Source: Sanchytrium tribonematis (lineage: Eukaryota; Sanchytriomycota; Sanchytriomycetes; Sanchytriales; Sanchytriaceae). From it: 47,517 nucleotides of DNA. A model generated the notes under the pieces. That model saw only the letters and a program-made list of their open reading frames with translations. It did not search any database and had not been told where the DNA came from. This document shows, piece by piece, positions 41,510 through 47,517 of this stretch (positions are counted from its first letter, which is position 1; each line of letters begins with the position of its first letter). Both the position numbers and the translations under genes were made by a program. Location of the stretch: contig JADGIG010000017.1 of the NCBI GenBank assembly GCA_018985235.1, forward strand, positions 1 through 47,517. Reading direction: 5' to 3'.

Positions 41510-43288
41510 ATGTTCTACTTTTTGATAAATGCATTACTCACCCAAATGCACCATAATTTGAAAGAAGATACTTTATCTGTAAAATTGAATGCATATGGAG
41601 TGACTCATGATATGCAGCTTGTTAAAAATTCATTTTTATCAGAAAAATTTACAGCCTTGAAAATCTCAAATGAAACAATCACTGAGGAAATTCCAAATGA
41701 TTGTTATTACATAAATGAAAATGCTGCATTTCGATATTGTGATGGAATTCATGGGATTTTTTATTCAGAGAAATTGAATCAAACCATTCAAGTGGACGAG
41801 CACCCAAATGGGTTTATTATAAGCAATACATCATTGCCAAGTCATAATTGGTGCGCAACTGATGGAGATTATATATTCAATTCAACAGAAGGATTTAAAT
41901 TGCACAAGAGGGAAGTGGTGGATGCCACTATTGAGTTGTTGGTGATTGGAGACCATTTTTTGGTTGAGAAATATGGTAATAAAACAATCCAGCATATTTT
42001 GGATGTTGTAAATGTTGCCTCGAGCATTTATAATGCAAATACATTTGTAGCACCTTTAAATGTTACCTTGAATGCTATAATGACATTTGATGAACCAAGT
42101 GTCAGTAGCTATGTAGAAGGCGATATTTTAAATGCACTAACTGGCTTCATAGAAGATTTACTGGACAATACATATTTTAATGGTACAAAATTTGACTTCA
42201 TTAGAAATGTGGATCATGTTAATTTTTTAACAACTAATAAAATGCCCGGGGACCCAGCCAGTTCTGATTTGACAGTGGGAATCGCCAAACTGGCAGGAAT
42301 GTGCTACCAAAATAGTGTCAGTGCAGTGTCTGAATACTTTATCAGCAGCGCATCCTCGGTTGTTGGATTTGCAGTTGCTCATGAGATTGGTCATTCTTTA
42401 GGTGCTGTGCACGACAGCGGCGTTCCATCGCAATGTCCCGTCACTGGATATGTTATGGCGCCCTATCTGGTAAATCCACCACCCTTTTCATTCAGTCCAT
42501 GCTCCATTCAGAGCATTAATTCTATGCTCTTTGAACAAGCCATTGGGTTGATTTCTCCTTGCTTATTTGATACCTCAAAACCTGTCAATATTTCCAAATT
42601 ATGCGGAAACGGAATTGTAGATTACGGGAGTGGAGAGGAATGCGATGCCACAGAAGAGTCAAAATGTTGTACTTCCGACTGTAAATTGAAAAAGAATGCA
42701 ATTTGCGAGGACACAAATGGGCAATGTTGTCATGATTGCCAATTAGCCAGTTCATCTTCTGTTTGTAGAAGACCGACCCAAAATGTATTTTCTGCTGCAT
42801 GTGATGCTTCGCCAATTACTTATTGTGACGGTAAATCTGTTTACTGCCCTTTTAATGATTTCTTGTCCGATAAAGCGTACTGCAAATATAAAATGAATAC
42901 AATTTTGAATGAAGGGTTGTGTTATTCTGGTCAATGCTACAATCGAGAAAATATTTGCTTGTTTTCTGGCTTTAGATATGGAAATTGCGACGCAGAAAAC
43001 AATTGTAAGGTCACCTGTGATGCTGCTGGATCTTGTACACAAACAGGTGACGTTATTCCTGACGGTGCAAGATGCGGCTATTATTTGGATGGGTTTTGTA
43101 AAAGTGGCAACTGTTTCAATAATACTAAATATACGCAAAAGGAAATTGCTAGTTCTAGCACAACATTGAGAAATGTTAAAAACATTACCTATCTAAGCAA
43201 TACACAAACTGTCGTTTCAAGTTATTTGAATACAGAAACTCATAGCTCAGATGCAAATGTTCCGAGATATATTTTGGTGCGATTTTAA
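41510..43288 (+). CDS. ADAM/reprolysin-type metalloprotease with disintegrin and Cys-rich regions
   Basis: A 592-residue secreted or surface zinc protease. A short hydrophobic leader (MFYFLINALLTQM) and a prodomain precede the catalytic domain beginning about residue 138 (ATIELLVIGDHFLVEKYG). The zinc site is HEIGHSLGAVHD (291-302) with a Met-turn in GYVMAPYL. A disintegrin-type domain starts LCGNGIVDYGSGEECD, followed by a Cys-rich region with GDVIPDGARCGYYLDGFC. Several N-x-S/T sites fit secretion. Animal ADAMs end in a membrane span. This frame stops without one (VPRYILVRF), but the minus-one frame right after carries a hydrophobic tail ending in CAATAAA, so the true C-terminus may be longer. 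ADAM-like proteases occur in early fungi and are usually linked to shedding or adhesion. Confidence 0.88.
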   Translation: MFYFLINALLTQMHHNLKEDTLSVKLNAYGVTHDMQLVKNSFLSEKFTALKISNETITEEIPNDCYYINENAAFRYCDGIHGIFYSEKLNQTIQVDEHPNGFIISNTSLPSHNWCATDGDYIFNSTEGFKLHKREVVDATIELLVIGDHFLVEKYGNKTIQHILDVVNVASSIYNANTFVAPLNVTLNAIMTFDEPSVSSYVEGDILNALTGFIEDLLDNTYFNGTKFDFIRNVDHVNFLTTNKMPGDPASSDLTVGIAKLAGMCYQNSVSAVSEYFISSASSVVGFAVAHEIGHSLGAVHDSGVPSQCPVTGYVMAPYLVNPPPFSFSPCSIQSINSMLFEQAIGLISPCLFDTSKPVNISKLCGNGIVDYGSGEECDATEESKCCTSDCKLKKNAICEDTNGQCCHDCQLASSSSVCRRPTQNVFSAACDASPITYCDGKSVYCPFNDFLSDKAYCKYKMNTILNEGLCYSGQCYNRENICLFSGFRYGNCDAENNCKVTCDAAGSCTQTGDVIPDGARCGYYLDGFCKSGNCFNNTKYTQKEIASSSTTLRNVKNITYLSNTQTVVSSYLNTETHSSDANVPRYILVRF

Positions 43289-43526
43289 TTTTTTTTGGAG
43301 AATACAAGACGAATGACATTTCAGTGATAATTTGCAGTATTTTATTGTTGTCGGTCCTAAAATTGCAATAAATTTTAATTTACATCTTGTTCCGAGATAT
43401 ATTGTTGAGTTAGCAATGAGTCACTAATGTTAATCATCTTCCGGTTCTTGAGTTGCTGAAAAACATTTAACATGGAATGTTGTTTAAAAATACAACTTAA
43501 AAGAATTTAGTATAGCATTATACACT

Positions 43527-44249
43527 TTATTGGTCATTAATACTTGAGTCAAATTGTCTTTGTAATTTTAACTGTAGAACTTCCAACTTGAGCTCTTCAA
43601 TTTGTAAAGTGAGAGCAGTTTGGGAGGTCAGTTTATCAATGAACTTTCTATGCTCTTGTTCTGAGCACTGATTTTGTTGTTCAATCATAGCTTCAAGTTC
43701 TGTGATTTTGCTCTGTGATATTTTACTCTTAATTGTGCTATTTTCTTTCAAAGATTCAAATTTCGCTTTAAACAATTCCATTTCATCACTGTTTTCATTC
43801 ATCAACAATTCAATTTCGTCTTTGTGCTCATTACTCAGCAATTCAAGTTCGTCTTTGTGCTCATTATTCAGCAATTCAATTTCGTCCTTGTGCCCATTTT
43901 CGAGCGATTCAACTTTTTTTTTAACGATATCAATGTGCTGATTTTTAATCGAATCAATTTTTCTTTTAAAGAGATCAATGTGCTGATTTCTAAGCAATTC
44001 GATTTTTCTCTTGTACAAGTCAATCTCAGTGTTGTGCTCATTTTTTAAAGAAGCAAGATTGCTATTAAGTAGTCCAATGAGAACACTGTGATCGTTTTTT
44101 AGCATTTCAATTTGCCTCTCATATCGATTCTTTAACACATCCAGACTATTTTGGTGTGCTGTACTTAATTCTGCCAAATTTCGATCAATTTCTCTAATTT
44201 GCTGTTCAGTGTAATCTGGTCTTGATTCTTCATTAGTCAATGATACCAT
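43527..44249 (-). CDS. coiled-coil protein with internal tandem repeats
   Basis: A 240-residue, almost wholly helical protein starting MVSLTNEESRPDY (the frame extends upstream only to a TTG). The middle consists of repeats of about 15 residues (KRKIELLRNQHIDLF, KRKIDSIKNQHIDIV, KKKVESLENGHKDEI) followed by 11-residue units (ELLNNEHKDEL, ELLSNEHKDEI, ELLMNENSDEM), both compatible with a continuous coiled coil. It is rich in Lys and Glu with no membrane segment. The repeats are also near-identical in DNA (33-bp units at about 43803-43901). Function unknown; structural or tethering roles are possible. The stop lies inside CAATAAA. CCAATCA with AAGGCCA lies about 50 bp before the ATG. Confidence 0.75.
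   Translation of the reverse strand: MVSLTNEESRPDYTEQQIREIDRNLAELSTAHQNSLDVLKNRYERQIEMLKNDHSVLIGLLNSNLASLKNEHNTEIDLYKRKIELLRNQHIDLFKRKIDSIKNQHIDIVKKKVESLENGHKDEIELLNNEHKDELELLSNEHKDEIELLMNENSDEMELFKAKFESLKENSTIKSKISQSKITELEAMIEQQNQCSEQEHRKFIDKLTSQTALTLQIEELKLEVLQLKLQRQFDSSINDQ
43803..43901. repeat. 33-bp minisatellite inside the coiled-coil gene, three units
   Basis: Three head-to-tail 33-bp units on the plus strand, each containing CAATTCAATTTCGTCTTTGT or a close variant followed by GCTCATTA or GCCCATTT. They encode the 11-residue coiled-coil units. Units differ at only a few bases, so the array could still change length by slippage or unequal exchange without breaking the frame. Confidence 0.75.
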
Positions 44250-44463
44250 TTCTTTCTGGTGCAACTTGCTCGTTCATATACAAATTGGCCTTTTTTTTGA
44301 TTGGATAATTTCCAATATAATATGAAACAAACGTCCTTATTTAGGATTTATATGAAATTTCAAAACAAGATTATTTATTTTTCAAAATTAATATACTATC
44401 TTCCCAATTTCACAAAGAACATAGACAATTTAATAAGAACGTCTTAACACCAACTTTAGGTGA

Positions 44464-46698
44464 TTAGCCCCAAACATTATCAAATACAACATCCGGAATA
44501 TTTTTCTTAGACGGGCTTTTGTCAAAGTCATCAAGTTCTGGAGACTCAAACGGTTTTGGGGGTGATTCGGTTTTAAGTGGAGACTTTTGAGGCGATTTTT
44601 CAGGGGCTTTAATTGGAGATTTCTCTTTCGTAGGAAGATTAGACTTCTCTAATGTCTTTTCAATTAGTTTTTCGTTCTTGTTCAATTGATTCATTATTTC
44701 ATCTAATATTCCATATTGTCCAACATCCACCATTCGTAGCATTGTCACAATTTCAACACATGAGTTTTTCAAAGCAATATCAAGTCCCATTTCTCCGTAT
44801 CCATTCATATGGTCCTTGTTTCCTCTTTTCAGCAACTGGGCGCACTGATAAACCATATTATGCATTGCACAAATGTGAATTAAACCATTGCCATTAGAAT
44901 CAACAAAATTAAGTAAATTGTTTTCAGTTCCCCATAAAAAGCACATTTCAATCAAAATGGCATGTTGTTTGTGAAATATAGAATGAACATGCGGTTTCAA
45001 AGATGCGCCACTCAGTAATGCGTGTAAAATAACAGACAAATTGTTAATATTGGAAGTAGTTTTGAGCAGTCTATTAACAGCATCGTCTAAAATCATTTGC
45101 GCTTCAGGTAATTCAATCAAATTTTTCTTAAATTTATATTTTTGAGCAATGTGATCCACCCGGACAGTTCTCGTGCTTTGACTAGGTATTCTGGTAGAAT
45201 TATCAACAGGTTTAAAGTGAGAATTCATTTCATCATTTCCAAGTTGAATCAAATATTCCATTTGATTAGAAGACCAGTCATCCAACGGGATGCTCTTCAC
45301 TTTACTGATGTGAGTTCCAAATGATCTATGAACTCCACTGCATTCGATGCAAATCAAAATACCCAAATTCACAGAGGCCCATTCAGGATTTTTTGCTGTG
45401 CAATCACAACAAGTTTGGTTACCCTCAACTTTGTAAAGAATACTCAAAAGATCCTTGGGAGGACTTGCGTCTTCGCTATCGTCGATTTGCGATTCATTCT
45501 CGCTTTCCGATTCATGTTCGACTCGGTTAAATGCAGATTCAATTCCTTTGGTAATCCACTGCACCCACTGCTTACATTGCAGTTCATTTTCACAATAAAA
45601 TACATGAGAGACTTTAGAGTTATTGACAGAATGTTGAATTTGAAAGGCATAGGGATTAATGGGCTTACAATTACATTGTTTTAGATCCAATACAAAACTA
45701 TCTGGATTCGTCAAATTAGCGGACGCATTTCTCAATCTACTTGTCAAATGAGTTGACATCTGACTTGTCATTTCACTTAATGAATTTTTATGAAGTTGTG
45801 GAGAAGGAATAGATCTCAGCATGCCATGCTTAATTTGATAATAAATAAATTGATTTGATTTCATGTAAAACAAGTGACCACTGTAATGCGTTGCATGTTT
45901 GATGTTTAATGGATTATACTGAAATTGGGATTGTATTTCTACTGCCTTTGGCTCAGCTTTTTCGCCTTCACTCTCAGGCGCCTTTACGTCCGGGGTTGGT
46001 TCTTGTGGTTTTTCAGAAATTTGGTGTAGTGCAACACTTATATTGCCCAATTCAACTCGGAAATCATTTAACAAATGATGATTCATTTGAAAATAATTGA
46101 ACAAATAAAGTAAATACATTGTGTTATTTTCATGATATCCCACTAAATTTGGGTATTTTAAAGCATAAAGTAAAGCATGATAGGACTGGATGGTAGAAGA
46201 TCTACTAGATTCTATTAATTTTATCAAATTTATATCTACTTGATTCATTGCCAATTTATGGATATATTCAGATGCCAGTTTGTTTGATTTTCCATGATTG
46301 TCAATAAATTGAGATTTGATTAAATTAATATTTTGCAACTGGATAGGCTGAAATTGTAAAGAATGTATCAGAATATCCAAAGAATTTAGATGGAAGGAAG
46401 TAAATGCGTGGTGATATCTGAACAACTTATCGATGTTGGGACTAAGATTGTGATGATCGTCAGTAAGCTGATAATTTGTATCATTTTTGTCTGTCGAATG
46501 CGACTCACGGTCTATTTCTTTCAATACATCTTGAATCGCAGATGTTGTTTGACTTAATAATTGTGATTTTCCTCTTAATTGGGTATATAAATTGGAAATA
46601 TCTCCTTGGATTTGATTGTATTTACTTATTAGCTGATTAAGCTTATGATAATTTTGTTCCAGATGGACGACTTGTTGAAATTGAAATGGAGTAAACAT
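44464..46698 (-). CDS. ArfGAP with BAR-like, PH and ankyrin regions (ACAP-like)
   Basis: A 744-residue protein. Residues 1-230 are helical and fit a BAR-type dimer (FQFQQVVHLEQNYHKLNQL onward). A PH domain spans about 265-395 (HYSGHLFYMKSN, FYCENELQCKQWVQWITKGI). The ArfGAP zinc finger has Cys at 430, 433, 450 and 453 (TCCDCTAKNPEWASVNLG, LICIECSGVHRSFGTHISKV), with the arginine finger at about R458. Ankyrin-like repeats follow (NGNGLIHICAMHNMVYQCA, GEMGLDIALKNSCVEIVTML), then a Lys/Ser/Pro-rich tail with SPxK-like sites. This order matches ACAP/Centaurin-beta proteins, which switch off Arf GTPases on curved membranes during coat formation and recycling. It should act with actin and endocytic machinery such as Sla2, although the two genes are 14 kb apart. 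The zinc finger and arginine are intact, so it should be active. Confidence 0.93.
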   Translation of the reverse strand: MFTPFQFQQVVHLEQNYHKLNQLISKYNQIQGDISNLYTQLRGKSQLLSQTTSAIQDVLKEIDRESHSTDKNDTNYQLTDDHHNLSPNIDKLFRYHHAFTSFHLNSLDILIHSLQFQPIQLQNINLIKSQFIDNHGKSNKLASEYIHKLAMNQVDINLIKLIESSRSSTIQSYHALLYALKYPNLVGYHENNTMYLLYLFNYFQMNHHLLNDFRVELGNISVALHQISEKPQEPTPDVKAPESEGEKAEPKAVEIQSQFQYNPLNIKHATHYSGHLFYMKSNQFIYYQIKHGMLRSIPSPQLHKNSLSEMTSQMSTHLTSRLRNASANLTNPDSFVLDLKQCNCKPINPYAFQIQHSVNNSKVSHVFYCENELQCKQWVQWITKGIESAFNRVEHESESENESQIDDSEDASPPKDLLSILYKVEGNQTCCDCTAKNPEWASVNLGILICIECSGVHRSFGTHISKVKSIPLDDWSSNQMEYLIQLGNDEMNSHFKPVDNSTRIPSQSTRTVRVDHIAQKYKFKKNLIELPEAQMILDDAVNRLLKTTSNINNLSVILHALLSGASLKPHVHSIFHKQHAILIEMCFLWGTENNLLNFVDSNGNGLIHICAMHNMVYQCAQLLKRGNKDHMNGYGEMGLDIALKNSCVEIVTMLRMVDVGQYGILDEIMNQLNKNEKLIEKTLEKSNLPTKEKSPIKAPEKSPQKSPLKTESPPKPFESPELDDFDKSPSKKNIPDVVFDNVWG

Positions 46699-46904
46699 AG
46701 TGTTTTAAAAATTTATTACGGATAGCGATTACATGGTTATTAATTAACGCAAACAAATCAAACTTCTAGAATTGCAATGTTTTTGATCAAGATGCGATGC
46801 TGCTTATTTTACTCAATAGGTATTTGTCGCATTCAATTTATTTTGAGATTATACTTAATAATCGGTAGCGATTCTAATTTATTCACCTATTATCCGAAAC
46901 AAGA

Positions 46905-47517
46905 ATGAGTCAAGTGACAGATATTAAATTTCCATCAAGCGAAAGCCCTCCAGACAAGTGGAATTTTCTTTCTTATGAAATAAATACTGCAATTGCAAGA
47001 GAATATAGGTCGACTGTTACAGTTTTAATTCAGAAACCATTTGAAATTGGAAATTATGACCAAGAGTGCAAAGAAGTAATGGAAAAAGCCACAAAAGCTT
47101 ACATCCCGGCAATAACACTGGCAAGCAAGAATAAGCGCAGAGAGTTGACAATTGAGTTTAACAATTTTCATGTTATTTACAATTACCCTTCAAAATCAAA
47201 CTTTGATGATTATGATTGGAAGGTTTTCACTGAGTCACTTGAAGAATTGGGAAAATTCAAAATTGAGGACATTTCTTGGGAGAAAATCAGGAACCGACTT
47301 GAAAATTCATGAAAGGGACCTGAAATTCTCATTCTTATAAAAGACATTAAATTGCTGATTAGAAAATGGCCAACATTTGATGATTTTGCAAGTTCTATTA
47401 AAAATGCCTGGTATAAATGGATTTATGGCTTGCCAGTGGAATTGGAGCAAAATGCATGGAAGGAGTATAAGCAGTTTGTCGGCATTTCTATCGGGTTAGA
47501 AAATTTGAATACTAATG
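46905..47517 (+). CDS. unknown gene interrupted by an in-frame TGA, running off the window
   Basis: From ATG 46905 the frame encodes 135 residues (MSQVTDIKFPSSESPPDKW to KIRNRLENS) and meets TGA at 47310-47312. The same frame then stays open for 68 codons to the window edge, reading KGPEILILIKDIKLLIRKW onward with Trp-rich, well-mixed composition (WPTFDDF, WYKWIYGLPVELEQNAWKEY). No 19-nt intron can span the stop. It may be a gene with a recent nonsense mutation, a read-through gene, or a sequencing error. TGA is a normal stop elsewhere here (SnoaL-like and Fax-like genes). No family is recognised. If the stop is real, the product is the 135-residue protein ending at 47312. Confidence 0.5.

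Noticed and set aside
47234-47315. Possible intron removing the TGA at 47310
   Set aside because: The nearest GT-AG pair spanning the stop is about 82 nt, shifts the frame and is unlike the two 19-nt introns.

Overview
This is an AT-rich, gene-dense stretch of nuclear DNA from a microbial eukaryote, most likely a fungus or close fungal relative. Fungal markers are a Kre9/Knh1-type GPI-anchored wall protein, an RGS protein with C-terminal membrane spans (Rax1-like), a Sla2/End4-type endocytic adaptor, a fungal-type cystathionine gamma-synthase and a single-chain urease. A one-domain cation channel with a CatSper-like filter (T-x-D-x-W) hints at a flagellated, zoosporic lineage (chytrid, blastoclad, Rozella/aphelid grade); that placement is inference. 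The code is standard: TAA, TAG and TGA all end genes and Trp is TGG.

Layout. The left arm (0-18.8 kb) carries GAPDH, a sugar O-acetyltransferase, IMP dehydrogenase, an RGS membrane protein, a Kre9-like wall protein, two unknown genes, urease, a 2316-residue protein with two SF1 helicase modules, and a GT90 glycosyltransferase. The middle (18.8-26.5 kb) has no intact gene. It is a transposon graveyard with a Tc1 element (terminal repeats intact, transposase frameshifted twice), two pogo-like relics, a Merlin relic, a possible Harbinger-like relic and an antisense RNase H relic. The right arm (26.5-47.5 kb) carries cystathionine gamma-synthase, Sla2, a Cys-rich protein, an ankyrin protein, the CatSper-like channel, a Fax/metaxin-like GST, two paralogous multi-span membrane proteins, a SnoaL-like protein, a kelch membrane protein, a P-loop NTPase with decayed downstream sequence, an ADAM-type metalloprotease, a coiled-coil repeat protein, a BAR-PH-ArfGAP-ankyrin protein, and a gene that runs through an in-frame TGA to the window edge.

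The most striking signal is intron size. GAPDH and Sla2 are each split by one intron of exactly 19 nt (GTAATT...TAG), and removing 19 nt restores the conserved protein in both. Gene ends are also compressed: in about ten genes the stop codon overlaps the AATAAA poly(A) signal (CAATAAA, GAATAAA, AAATAAA). Intergenic gaps are often 15-400 bp, and two divergent promoters share CCAATCA boxes.

There is no operon-like pathway. The genes are housekeeping (glycolysis, purine, nitrogen and sulfur metabolism), membrane traffic and actin (Sla2, ArfGAP), and cell surface or signalling (Kre9-like, kelch, ADAM, RGS, channel).
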